This document shows, piece after piece, positions 1 through 7,820 of a stretch of 14,030 nucleotides of DNA. The first letter of the stretch is position 1. The number at the start of each line of letters is the position of its first letter. The stretch lies in assembly GCA_009925805.1 (NCBI GenBank), contig RFQF01000035.1, forward strand, positions 1 to 14,030, in the 5' to 3' direction. The stretch comes from Flavobacteriia bacterium. Its GTDB lineage: Bacteria; Bacteroidota; Bacteroidia; Flavobacteriales_D; Crocinitomicaceae. Under the pieces are notes generated by a model. The model had not been told where the DNA came from and did not search any database. It saw only the letters and a program-made list of their open reading frames with translations. A program made the translations under genes and the position numbers.

Positions 1-1
1 A

Positions 2-400
2 TTTTCTTTCCTTTCGGTTTCCTGCTTGATTCTGACGCTTTCTGGTGCGTGCTCCAAACAGCCGGGAATGGGTGGCCGAGCCGCCATAAAGGGAAAGCTT
101 ATTGGAAAATTTTACGCTGATAAACCCATGACGGCCTTTGCTGGTCTGGGGGTACTGGCGGATGAGCGCGTTTATTTGATCTATGGTAATGAAAAAACCT
201 TTTATGATCAGGATATTCGAAGCAGCTATGATGGAACATTTATTTTCAATTACCTAAGGCCAGGAAAATACGTGGTTTTTGTCTACGAAAATTGTTATCC
301 CTGCGCCTCTCTGCAAAAAGAAAAGCTGTTTGAAGTAGAAATTACGGGTAAAAACGAGACCATCGACTTGGGTGAAATAACGCTAAATAAGGTTCAGTAG
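2..400 (+). CDS. Lipoprotein with transthyretin-like (carboxypeptidase-regulatory-like) domain, 5' partial
   Basis: The reading frame is open from the left edge, so the true start probably lies just outside the window; a TTG at 26 is the only in-window candidate and falls inside the signal peptide. The visible N-terminus is hydrophobic and ends in a lipobox, Leu-Ser-Gly-Ala-Cys, with the lipidated Cys codon at 50-52. The protein is therefore predicted to be an exported lipoprotein. The mature part, about 116 residues, has the pattern of a small beta-sandwich of the carboxypeptidase-regulatory or prealbumin-like type: an opening strand, then SSYDGTFIFNYLRPGKYVVF, where 'DG-F-F--L-PG-Y' is the family signature. 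A Cys-Tyr-Pro-Cys pair follows (codons at 293-304). The stop TAG directly abuts the GTG start of the next gene, so the two are probably co-transcribed. Molecular function is unknown. Confidence 0.75.
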   Translation, partial: FSFLSVSCLILTLSGACSKQPGMGGRAAIKGKLIGKFYADKPMTAFAGLGVLADERVYLIYGNEKTFYDQDIRSSYDGTFIFNYLRPGKYVVFVYENCYPCASLQKEKLFEVEITGKNETIDLGEITLNKVQ

Positions 401-1066
401 GTGAAAAAGGTTCTTTTCACCTTAATTCTTGGCTTATCAAACATTTCATATGCTCAAAATATAGCGCAACAAGTTTGGCTTGAAACAAGCTTGAAGTGCC
501 CTATTTCAAAACGATGGAGTTGCGCTAGCGAACTGAATCAACGGTATGATTCCTATGGGTTAACCACTTTTTTTCCTCAAATTTCGATAAAGTGTAAGCT
601 CAAAAAATGGCTTCGTCCTTCGATTGATTATCGTTGGATAATGAGCAGATCTTATTTGGATCCCTATACGTCAAGCCATCGAATCAATGGGAACCTTGAA
701 GTCGCTCTCGCTAAAAAACGCTTTGACCTTGGTTTGAGGGTTCGTTATCAACACGTGTTTTCCCGCAATATCGCTTCGTATGACTCGGAATTTGACCAAT
801 GTTGGCGGCTTAAGTTAGCGTGCGGGTACGACATAAATCATTTTTTACTTAGCCCCATGTTCAGTGCTGAAGTGTTTTATGATCCGATGAACCATCCTCA
901 AGGCAGGCAATTTACACGTATCCGCTGTTTTGGGGGCTTCAATTTTGACCTTAATTCGAACCATAAATTGTCCGCAGGAATGTATTTGGATCAATGGATA
1001 AATAGCGCTCCGAAGTCCCGATTGATGTATGTTTTTTCTTACGGATATACGCTTGGTAAAAACTAA
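401..1066 (+). CDS. DUF2490-like outer-membrane beta-barrel protein
   Basis: This 221-residue protein starts at a GTG that follows the preceding stop codon with no gap. Residues 1-18 form a signal peptide (MKK, a hydrophobic core, then SYA before Gln19). The mature part begins WLETSLKCPISKRWS and contains 'RPSIDYRW', 'SSHRINGNL' and 'RFDLGLRVRYQHVF', alternating amphipathic strands that match the DUF2490 family of Bacteroidota as I remember it. Those proteins are predicted beta-barrels of unknown function in the outer membrane, and the final segment with aromatic residues fits a barrel C-terminus. It has six cysteines (33, 41, 65, 134, 141, 176), many for an outer-membrane barrel. Pairing with a lipoprotein suggests a small envelope module. 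The family call is from pattern memory, without a profile search. Confidence 0.7.
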   Translation: MKKVLFTLILGLSNISYAQNIAQQVWLETSLKCPISKRWSCASELNQRYDSYGLTTFFPQISIKCKLKKWLRPSIDYRWIMSRSYLDPYTSSHRINGNLEVALAKKRFDLGLRVRYQHVFSRNIASYDSEFDQCWRLKLACGYDINHFLLSPMFSAEVFYDPMNHPQGRQFTRIRCFGGFNFDLNSNHKLSAGMYLDQWINSAPKSRLMYVFSYGYTLGKN

Positions 1067-1084
1067 CCTAAGGGGTGGACTCTG

Positions 1085-4000
1085 TTAGAGGTAATCATCC
1101 TGCTCATATCGAGCGATCACTTTCGCTAAATTGATACGTTTTTTTTCCTCCCAAGAATTTATGGCGGTTTGCGTAAAATACCGATGTTGCTGAAGAAACG
1201 GGATTTGCATGGCGTCCCACTCTTTGTCACTGGATAATTTACCCATAAACATCAGTTCTTTTTTCAATTCTTGGGATATCGTCTCGAAATGATCCGTCCC
1301 TAAATAATTCAAATCTGCGTCGCACATAATTTCTTGAAGTTGATTTACGGGTTTATGGGGAACTTCCGTGGCAAAAATAAGTTCGACGACGGTGTTAATA
1401 TGCAATTCATTGTAACCGAATTTTGGTAAAATCTGTCGGGCGAATTCCACTCCAATGGATTCATTGTGCTCGTATTGTTTGGTGAAGCCCAGATCGTGAA
1501 ACAAGGCTGCCGTTTTTAGTAAAAACAAGTCTTCATCGCGCACCCCTTCGCAAAGGGCGAGGTGTTCAACCGCCTCAATGACTTCTTTTGTATGGGCTGC
1601 GCAATGGTAATAATATTCTTTCGGAAGTTGGTCTTCGAGCATGTTCATCACTTCCGTTTCCACGGAATAATACTTAATTGGGCTATACAAGTGCAGCTGC
1701 GCAATTTCAAAAAACAAATCGTTCGGCACGATACCTTCGCCATTTTCGGACAAATCGGGTTTAATTTTGACCAATTCGTAGCGATTTACGAGTGTTTTCG
1801 TTTTCATGGAAGCTTTGCCACGGTGCTTAAATTCGAAATAAGGCTCCACGAGTAAGAACGTGGACTCAGCAACGGAAATGGTTCCCGGATCGGAGGATTG
1901 TTCCATGCGTTGGGCCTGATTTACGGCGGCACCCCAAACATCGTAGGCAATTTTTAAATTTCCAATAATGCCTGCGGTTACCGGTCCTGTGTTAATTCCA
2001 ATCCGAATTTCCCAATAATCCTTTCCGTTGGCAAGGGCTTCATACTTTTGTTTGAGCATGTAGTCTTTAATTTTTAATGCAGCAAAACAGACATCCAAGG
2101 GATGGGTAGAGTTTCTTTCAGGAATGCCCCCAACCGCCATGTAAGCATCTCCTATGGTTTTAATTTTCTCAATATTGCTTTCTTTAATAATTGCGTCGAA
2201 TTTTTTAACCAGACTGTCGAGTTTATTCACCAACCGAGCGGGGGTCATAGCTTCCGAAATTTTACTGAATCCCACGACATCCGTAAACAGGATGGTTGCG
2301 GACTCAAAGGATTTTGACCTTACTTTTCCTAAGCGTTGGAGTTCTTTAACGGCTTGAGAAGGGAGTGCGTTATTCAACCATTTTTCTGCCTTTGCCTTTT
2401 CGATAAAAAGCATTTCTTGTTGTTCCAGCACTTTATTTTTTTCCTCGGTAATGCGCACATTTTTTTCTTGGATTTCATCTTTTTGCTGGGCTATTTCTTG
2501 AGTCCTTTCCACAACTAATTGTTCCAACCGTTCCTTTTCTTTTCGTTCCTTGCGAATTTGAATCCTTACGTAGAGGTAAGACCCCAAAAGAAGAAGGGCG
2601 AAACAGGTGCCAACAAAAGGCTTACTAGCCCAAAAAGGAGGTTGAATAATAACGGTGAGAAGTGCGGGTGTTTCCGTCCATTTACCAAAACGTCCTTTCC
2701 TCGAATAAATGCGTAAGTAATACGTTCCCGCTGCCAGGGCATTGAAAGCAACATGATTGGTTTTACCTAAAAAAACGGTGTCCGTGGTTTCTCCGATGAT
2801 TTCGCATTTATATTCAATCATGGATGCTTGGTACAACTCGTTGGGTTCAAACCATATTTCAAAATCGCGGGAATGGTAAGGCAAGGTAAGTGCGTAAGCT
2901 CTATTTATTAACGCATCCATCGAAACGCTTCCTGAGGGCCATTCATCGTTTTTTCCTTTCAAAAGAACCTCATAGATTTTTGGAAAGAACATCGTATTGT
3001 CCTCGTTTTCTAATTTTTTGTCATAAACAAGGTACCCGAAGGGCCCCCCAAGGAAAATCTGCCCTTCACAGTTTGAATAAAGCGCATTTGCATTGTATTC
3101 TATGTGGTCCATACCAAAAGGACTTAAGGTTACAAACTTGCTTTCTTTTTTGGAAAAAGAGGCCAATCCGCTATTGGTGGAGACCCATAGTTGTCCGTTG
3201 TTCTCTCGAACCATCCCGAGAATTATTGGGTTGGTCAGTCCCCAAGATTTATTCATTACGGTTACTTGTTCCGTTTCGAGGTTCACCTTTAAGATTCCTG
3301 ATCCATAGGTACCCAACAAAAAGACCTTGTGCTCCACTTCTACGAGGCAAGAAAGAGCATCGGCAGTAAGGCTTTTAAGCTTTTTTGTAATAGTTAAGGC
3401 TTTCGGTTGCAGCGTTAATTTATCCAGGGCACAAAATCCTTGTTGATCGGATAAACACCAAAGATTTGCTTTATTATCTTGATAAAGAAAGCGAAAAGCA
3501 TTATTCGCTTCAAAATACACTTCTTCCGCAAGGAGTGTAGCGGTATTCATGCTAAGAATACCCGAGGAAGTTGAAACCAGCACTTTATCACCGAGTACCA
3601 GGGTGTGGTAGAAATGAAGATGCCGCGCTTTAATTCGTGGTTGCTTAAAAACTATGGGATTATACTTTCCTGTTCGAGGGTCAAAATAAAACAATCCATC
3701 AAAACATACGATTAAATACCGATCCTTAGGAAGCGGGGTAATGGCCATTACGGAACCGTCGTGATCGACGAGAAAACGAGGGTCGAGGGGATAATGCGTA
3801 AAGTTGTTCGTAGCCTTATCCAAGGAGGAAAGACCGGTATTTGTTCCAATCCACAACCGATTATTTGTTTGAAGAAAACTCCATACATTTTCGCTTGGCA
3901 AACCGCTCCTTAAATTTAGCGAAGGCCCCACATAAGTCCATGGACTCTGTTTTGCAGAAAAACAAGAAAGGCCCTTGTCACTTCCAATCCAAATAACATC

Positions 4001-4906
4001 GTGTTGATCTAAATAGAGTGCTGTGATGTGCTTCGATTTTAGGCCTTTAGGGTGAAGGTAATCCACCAGATAATGCTGTGCAGAATTGTTCTCCAACACA
4101 AAAAGCCCATGGCCATTTGTCCCAATAGCGTACCCTTTTCTAAATGGAACAACTCCCGAAACCAAGGAATTGAATTTTGAATCCCATAAATCAAAAGGCT
4201 GCTGATGATGCGGGTATTTTTCGTCGATTAGCAGGGTTTTTCCGTTCAAAAAAAGCAAGAATCTCCCTTTGACCGGGAACGCAGAAAAAATACTTGAACC
4301 GTTAGAGTTGTAGAAAAGAACTGCCTTGGCATCGTTGGTTATGCGAAAAAGTTGATGGTCTTTGCTGATCGCATAAATCCCAAGGGATCCTTTCAAAATT
4401 TGTTTAACCTTGAACTGCAAGGAAATAGGCTTAAATATCTTCGATTTAGGATTAAATAGGTAGAGCCGTTGATCTCCTTGTAACACAAAAACACCTTGGT
4501 GTGTGCACAAAACTTGTCGGATTGAAAAATCATTTTTAGGATTGCTGTACGACGTTATTTTTCGCTTTGAAACTTGGTAATAAAGCAATTCACGTTTCGT
4601 TCCAAACCATAAATTTCCTGAAGCATCCCGATCGCTTGCGAGGATGAAAGTGCTTTTAATTTCCGGATGACCTTCTTTGGTTACCGCTCGAAATTCAAAG
4701 CCATCAAACTCATTTAACCCTTCTTGAGTTCCTGCCCAAACGGTGCCTCGCAGGTCAGCAATTACGGTATTCACCGATGATTCAGACAAGCCTTCCGCAA
4801 TCCCATAGTGGTCGAAATTTAAGCTTGTTTGGCTTCTTGCCTGAACAAAAATCAGAATAAAGGCAAGAAATACGTGCTTACTTCGCTGTTTTCGAAGCAC
4901 TTGCAT
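1085..4906 (-). CDS. Propeller-sensor adenylate cyclase (class III) with C-terminal HD domain
   Basis: This 1273-residue, single-pass membrane sensor is predicted to make cAMP. Domains in order are: a signal peptide (1-26, ending ARSQ); a large propeller with 'two-component regulator propeller' repeats (about 27-640, e.g. VWAGTQEGLNEFDG, IWIGSDKGLSCF, LWIGTNTGLSSLD, LWVSTNSGLASFS); a Y_Y_Y domain (about 676-753); a membrane helix (about 764-780); a Lys/Glu-rich coiled coil (about 786-848); a cyclase domain (about 867-1048); and an HD domain (about 1088-1240). The cyclase retains both metal aspartates (Asp876 in LFTDVVGFS, Asp920 in TIGDAYMA), the adenine-specifying Lys916 and Asp989, and transition-state Asn996 and Arg1000. 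This favours ATP over GTP. The HD domain keeps His1105, His1137-Asp1138 and Asp1196/Asp1198. I chose ATG 4906 because it begins directly before the basic n-region of the signal peptide; an ATG at 4948 would only add 14 unlikely residues. The start lies 29 bases inside the ferritin gene. Confidence 0.9.
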   Translation of the reverse strand: MQVLRKQRSKHVFLAFILIFVQARSQTSLNFDHYGIAEGLSESSVNTVIADLRGTVWAGTQEGLNEFDGFEFRAVTKEGHPEIKSTFILASDRDASGNLWFGTKRELLYYQVSKRKITSYSNPKNDFSIRQVLCTHQGVFVLQGDQRLYLFNPKSKIFKPISLQFKVKQILKGSLGIYAISKDHQLFRITNDAKAVLFYNSNGSSIFSAFPVKGRFLLFLNGKTLLIDEKYPHHQQPFDLWDSKFNSLVSGVVPFRKGYAIGTNGHGLFVLENNSAQHYLVDYLHPKGLKSKHITALYLDQHDVIWIGSDKGLSCFSAKQSPWTYVGPSLNLRSGLPSENVWSFLQTNNRLWIGTNTGLSSLDKATNNFTHYPLDPRFLVDHDGSVMAITPLPKDRYLIVCFDGLFYFDPRTGKYNPIVFKQPRIKARHLHFYHTLVLGDKVLVSTSSGILSMNTATLLAEEVYFEANNAFRFLYQDNKANLWCLSDQQGFCALDKLTLQPKALTITKKLKSLTADALSCLVEVEHKVFLLGTYGSGILKVNLETEQVTVMNKSWGLTNPIILGMVRENNGQLWVSTNSGLASFSKKESKFVTLSPFGMDHIEYNANALYSNCEGQIFLGGPFGYLVYDKKLENEDNTMFFPKIYEVLLKGKNDEWPSGSVSMDALINRAYALTLPYHSRDFEIWFEPNELYQASMIEYKCEIIGETTDTVFLGKTNHVAFNALAAGTYYLRIYSRKGRFGKWTETPALLTVIIQPPFWASKPFVGTCFALLLLGSYLYVRIQIRKERKEKERLEQLVVERTQEIAQQKDEIQEKNVRITEEKNKVLEQQEMLFIEKAKAEKWLNNALPSQAVKELQRLGKVRSKSFESATILFTDVVGFSKISEAMTPARLVNKLDSLVKKFDAIIKESNIEKIKTIGDAYMAVGGIPERNSTHPLDVCFAALKIKDYMLKQKYEALANGKDYWEIRIGINTGPVTAGIIGNLKIAYDVWGAAVNQAQRMEQSSDPGTISVAESTFLLVEPYFEFKHRGKASMKTKTLVNRYELVKIKPDLSENGEGIVPNDLFFEIAQLHLYSPIKYYSVETEVMNMLEDQLPKEYYYHCAAHTKEVIEAVEHLALCEGVRDEDLFLLKTAALFHDLGFTKQYEHNESIGVEFARQILPKFGYNELHINTVVELIFATEVPHKPVNQLQEIMCDADLNYLGTDHFETISQELKKELMFMGKLSSDKEWDAMQIPFLQQHRYFTQTAINSWEEKKRINLAKVIARYEQDDYL

Positions 4907-5390
4907 TGGTGATTTCCAGCATTTCGCGGTCGAACAAATACATGCCACCCGTTTCTTTACCGATCAAGTTCAACTTATCCAGAATGGATCGTGCCAAGGC
5001 TTCCTCTTCCATTTGCTCGGCCACATACCACTGCATGAAATTGTGGGTGGTATAATCTTTTTCTTTTAGACAAACATCTACGACGTCATTAATGGATTGT
5101 GTGACCGTAAGTTCATGTGCGAGAAGCGCTTCGAACATCTTATGAACGGAATCAAATTCCAAGGGGGGTTGAGGTATTGCAGGAACAATGGCTTTTCCAC
5201 CGCGTTCGTTCACAAATTTCACTAGTTTCAACATGTGAAAGCGCTCTTCATCGGAATGCGTGTACATGAATAAGGCGGTTCCCGCAAGACCTTTAGTTTC
5301 CGCCCAAGAAGCCATGGAAAGGTAATAATGAGAGGAGGAAGCTTCTTTGTTGATTTGGTCATTTAAGGCGCGTTCGATGTGTGTATTCAT
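4878..5390 (-). CDS. ftnA: Ferritin (non-heme, FtnA type)
   Basis: This 170-residue cytoplasmic iron-storage protein is predicted to oxidise Fe(II) and store it as a ferric mineral in a 24-subunit shell. The length and four-helix pattern match bacterial FtnA. Ferroxidase-site residues visible by position are Glu16 (in INKEASSSHYYL), Tyr23, Glu49 and His52 (SDEERFHM), Glu93 (AHELTVTQ), and Gln126 with Glu129 (AEQMEEE). The shell motif FMQWYVAEQMEEE is typical of the family. The ATG at 5388-5390 opens directly into the conserved first helix. A well-formed Bacteroidota promoter sits in the 43 bases between this gene and the upstream SDR gene, so independent expression is likely. The last 29 bases overlap the start of the cyclase gene, making a ferritin-cyclase transcript probable. 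I see no clear Fur-type operator. Confidence 0.95.
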   Translation of the reverse strand: MNTHIERALNDQINKEASSSHYYLSMASWAETKGLAGTALFMYTHSDEERFHMLKLVKFVNERGGKAIVPAIPQPPLEFDSVHKMFEALLAHELTVTQSINDVVDVCLKEKDYTTHNFMQWYVAEQMEEEALARSILDKLNLIGKETGGMYLFDREMLEITNASASKTAK

Positions 5391-5406
5391 GCTTCAAAAG
5401 TTTCAT

Positions 5407-5437
5407 CAAAATTAATCAAATAGGATTACATTTTCAA
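5407..5437 (-). promoter_or_regulatory. Bacteroidota-type promoter for ferritin
   Basis: Reading the minus strand, TTG at 5437-5435 is followed after 20 bases by TAATTTTG at 5414-5407. This fits the Bacteroidota sigma-A consensus (TTG, 17-23 bases, TAnnTTTG). The ferritin ATG begins 16 bases after the -7 box, so the leader is short. The TTG overlaps the stop codon of the upstream SDR gene. It predicts a ferritin(-cyclase) transcript separate from the long upstream run. Not proven without transcript mapping. Confidence 0.6.
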
Positions 5438-6240
5438 GGATTATTCCTCGATAATTGCTTTGCAAGAAGGTGACGTATCAAGCCCGGGAAAAAAAACTTA
5501 AGGAATGAAAAAATACGTCCTTGAATGCTTGCGTAATCTTTTCTCCTGTTGTGTTCAATGGCTTTTAGAATTTTCCGCGCTGCGGTTTCTTTAGTCATCA
5601 ACCATTGGGAATTGCGTTTCGGTACGGGCACTTTTTTACCCTCTGCATTCAAGGCAAATTTATGAGAATCGTTCTCAACAAATCCTAAATAGATGAGCCC
5701 CACATGAACTCCATGGGGCTTTAATTCCAATTCCAACCCTTCTTGCAGCGGGACTAAAGCCGCCTTGGTAATCGAGTAACTTAAATAATGGGGAATTCCA
5801 TGAATTGCCGCTAAGGAAGAAATAAAAAAAATGCTTCCTTTAGTCGCTATTAATGAAGGAATAGCCAATTTGGTTAATTGGACTACTCCGTTGAGGTTGG
5901 TTTCTAACACTTGATCAAAGGTAGCATGCGAAGTTTCTAACAAGGTGCCCTGTGCGGAAATCCCCGCGTTGTGGATCAAAACATCCAAACACCCAAAGGT
6001 AGTTTGGATAAGTTCAAGCATACGGCTCACCTCCTCCAATGATCGAATATCTGCCGTAACATGGAGCGCCTGTTGATGAAGTATACTCTGAGCTATCGCT
6101 TCATCTTTGGGAAGGGGCGTTAACCAAGAATGCAAAACCACTTTAGCTTCCGCTTGGAGTAATTGCCGAACAAGCACAATCCCCAAGCCTCGACAAGCGC
6201 CAGTAACTAAAACCACTTTACCCTTCCAAAAACTTCCCAT
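5434..6240 (-). CDS. Classical short-chain dehydrogenase/reductase (SDR), copy 1
   Basis: This 268-residue NAD(P)-dependent oxidoreductase has a Rossmann fold. The cofactor glycine motif is TGACRGLG (13-20), followed by HNAGIS (90-95), the structural Asn115 in NLNG, catalytic Ser141/Ser142 (FISSLAAI), and the Tyr155-Lys159 pair (YSITK). The second beta-strand ends in VVLHSWL, lacking both the usual Arg/Lys of NADP-preferring and the Asp of NAD-preferring enzymes. The C-terminal tail is hydrophobic (IFSFLKFFFPGLIRHLL), suggesting membrane association and a lipid-soluble substrate. It aligns over its full length, including the region after YxxxK, with the SDR at 7011-7820, so the two are probable paralogs. 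The ATG at 6240 lies 54 bases after the stop of the membrane-protein gene. The substrate is unknown. Confidence 0.85.
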   Translation of the reverse strand: MGSFWKGKVVLVTGACRGLGIVLVRQLLQAEAKVVLHSWLTPLPKDEAIAQSILHQQALHVTADIRSLEEVSRMLELIQTTFGCLDVLIHNAGISAQGTLLETSHATFDQVLETNLNGVVQLTKLAIPSLIATKGSIFFISSLAAIHGIPHYLSYSITKAALVPLQEGLELELKPHGVHVGLIYLGFVENDSHKFALNAEGKKVPVPKRNSQWLMTKETAARKILKAIEHNRRKDYASIQGRIFSFLKFFFPGLIRHLLAKQLSRNNP

Positions 6241-6294
6241 ACACTAAAGTAACGCGTTTAAAATAAATCCCCCTGTGGATATTGCAACCCTACA

Positions 6295-7011
6295 TTATGT
6301 AAGTTGACGCATTTGCAAATCACTCAGAAATTTTGTGAGTTTTTTAAGCCCAACATAGTAAATAATTAAACCAAAAAGCAGGAGCACATGGCTAAGATCG
6401 TTACGATCGAACCAACGATCCAGATTCAATTTTAACCCTTGTATTGCGGCATTGGGCAAGAGAATAAGGGTGCCGTACCAAAAAAAACGAAAATCTCGGT
6501 GAATGTTCCTTTGGTAATAATATGCCAAGCCTCCCAAACATAAACCCATGCCCAGTATTGAATTCACCGTGGGTAAAAGCAATCCAAGTGCGGGATCTTG
6601 ATCTGCTTTTAGGGTAAGGAGCAGCATGATTTCCAACGCAAGAAACGCTCCCGTTTTAATTCTAGAAACTTGTTTAAAGCGTATCCGTTGATGCTCTTTT
6701 GGCCAAAATACCAGCATCGCCTGTTCTACATAGAAAGTAGCTACTACTCCCAAAAGCCATGAAAACGACTTTCCGAACAATCCGAAATAATTAAATAGAA
6801 GATGTCCCAAACCGCCGGTTAAAAAGGAACTGCCTAAAAACAAATAAAACAAGGACCAATTTTTATAAAAAGGGTGTTTTTTATGGATCCGATAATAGCA
6901 ATAGAAGGAAACCAATACGATTAATGCATCGCCAATGGCCGCATTGGGTTCAAGCAAATGTAACCCTGCGAATTCCCATTCAATTTTTGGATAATCTTCC
7001 CCGATGCGCAT
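6295..7011 (-). CDS. Seven-helix membrane protein, possibly DUF6962 / CREST-like
   Basis: This 238-residue protein has about seven hydrophobic helices: near residues 25-42, 52-73, 83-103, 121-135, 141-166, 175-193 and 206-222. Before and in the first helix is LLEPNAAIGD (Glu21, Asn23, Asp28). The second helix ends GGLGHLLF (His70), and the last begins NDLSHVLLLFGL (Asn204, His208). I believe it belongs to a Bacteroidota family called DUF6962, though I am not certain of the number. The placement of Glu/Asn in helix 1, His in helix 2 and His in helix 7 recalls the CREST superfamily (alkaline ceramidase, PAQR, Per1). The helix-2 Ser and the second helix-7 His of the metal site are not there. Its ATG overlaps the TAA of the upstream SDR (TAATG), so translation is probably coupled and the two products may act together. 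Confidence 0.75.
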   Translation of the reverse strand: MRIGEDYPKIEWEFAGLHLLEPNAAIGDALIVLVSFYCYYRIHKKHPFYKNWSLFYLFLGSSFLTGGLGHLLFNYFGLFGKSFSWLLGVVATFYVEQAMLVFWPKEHQRIRFKQVSRIKTGAFLALEIMLLLTLKADQDPALGLLLPTVNSILGMGLCLGGLAYYYQRNIHRDFRFFWYGTLILLPNAAIQGLKLNLDRWFDRNDLSHVLLLFGLIIYYVGLKKLTKFLSDLQMRQLT

Positions 7012-7820
7012 TATTTATTTTCCTCCTCAAAACGATGTATATTTCGCACAATAATCTTCTCTAACAATTTTGGGGTAACCCTTTGCATGAGGGATTGTAA
7101 TTTCCCTAAACGTGTCATAATTACCCTATCCTTTCGTTTCAATAATGCACGTACAATTCCAGTAGCCACCTCTTCCATGGATTGAATCCTCGTTCCTTCT
7201 CGAGGCGCAAGGTGCCTTTTCGAGCCTTGTTCATCGTATACTTCCTTATCCGGTTCAACCGCTGTTTTTCCCACCAAAACGATTCCTGAATGGACCCCAT
7301 ACTTATGCTCTTCAATCCGAATGGACTCCGCAAAAGCTCTTAGCGCCATTTTGGAGGCACAGTACGGGGACAAGCCAGGTAAACCATGAATACCGGCTAA
7401 GCTAGAAATAAAAATTACAGATCCTTTCGATCTGCGCAAATAAGGTAGGGCCCTTTGCGTTGGAAACACTACTCCATAAACGTTGCTTTCAAAAACCATT
7501 TTAACCACAAGTGGACTTACGTCAGCTAACATTCCACGGGAAGAAACGCCTACATTGTTCACTAAGCCGTCCACCCTTCCAAACGTCTCAATGGTAAGGT
7601 TAATCAAGGTGTTGGCGCCTTCCGGCGTGGACACATCACACGCGACGGAAAGAAGCTTTTTCGATGCCGATTGGAGCTCCATGTACGTAGCCTGCAAACG
7701 TTCCGGATTTCTTCCGTTTACAACCACCGTAAAACCCAAGGCGAGGAGTTGTCGTGCGGTTTCTTTCCCGATTCCACGGGAAGATCCTGTAACAATAATA
7801 ACTCCTTTATTTGGCTCCAT
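7011..7820 (-). CDS. Classical short-chain dehydrogenase/reductase (SDR), copy 2
   Basis: This 269-residue NAD(P)-dependent oxidoreductase carries TGSSRGIG (11-18), NNVG (88-91, with Val for the usual Ala), structural Asn113, catalytic Ser139/Ser140 (FISSLAGI) and Tyr153-Lys157 (YCASK). Arg15 in the glycine motif and Arg37 after strand 2 (VVVNGRNPERL) favour NADP(H). The long C-terminal part after YxxxK (GIVLVGKTAVEPD, then a basic segment and an amphipathic tail) resembles membrane-linked reductases of the DHRS7 or 3-ketosphinganine-reductase sort, but the similarity is general and does not fix the substrate. Its start overlaps the end of the CPBP gene by 14 bases, and its stop overlaps the next start by 1 base. 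It is the better conserved of the two SDR copies. Confidence 0.9.
   Translation of the reverse strand: MEPNKGVIIVTGSSRGIGKETARQLLALGFTVVVNGRNPERLQATYMELQSASKKLLSVACDVSTPEGANTLINLTIETFGRVDGLVNNVGVSSRGMLADVSPLVVKMVFESNVYGVVFPTQRALPYLRRSKGSVIFISSLAGIHGLPGLSPYCASKMALRAFAESIRIEEHKYGVHSGIVLVGKTAVEPDKEVYDEQGSKRHLAPREGTRIQSMEEVATGIVRALLKRKDRVIMTRLGKLQSLMQRVTPKLLEKIIVRNIHRFEEENK

Noticed and set aside
1063..1088. Possible terminator hairpin between the convergent genes (CTAAC ... GTTAG)
   Set aside because: Only five base pairs with a 16-base loop and no following T run; it also includes both stop codons. Too weak to call.
2890..3369. Plus-strand open frame of 159 codons
   Set aside because: It lies opposite the propeller region of the sensor, has low-complexity, implausible composition and no family resemblance; it is a shadow of the real gene.
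4907..4948. Upstream extension of the cyclase to an ATG at 4948
   Set aside because: It adds 14 residues in front of a well-formed signal peptide and extends the overlap with ferritin; ATG 4906 is more likely.
6241..6294. Promoter before the SDR at 5434-6240 (TTG, 19 bases, TATTTTAA)
   Set aside because: The -7 box lacks the TTTG half (TTAA instead). The 54-base gap may hold a promoter but nothing fits well.
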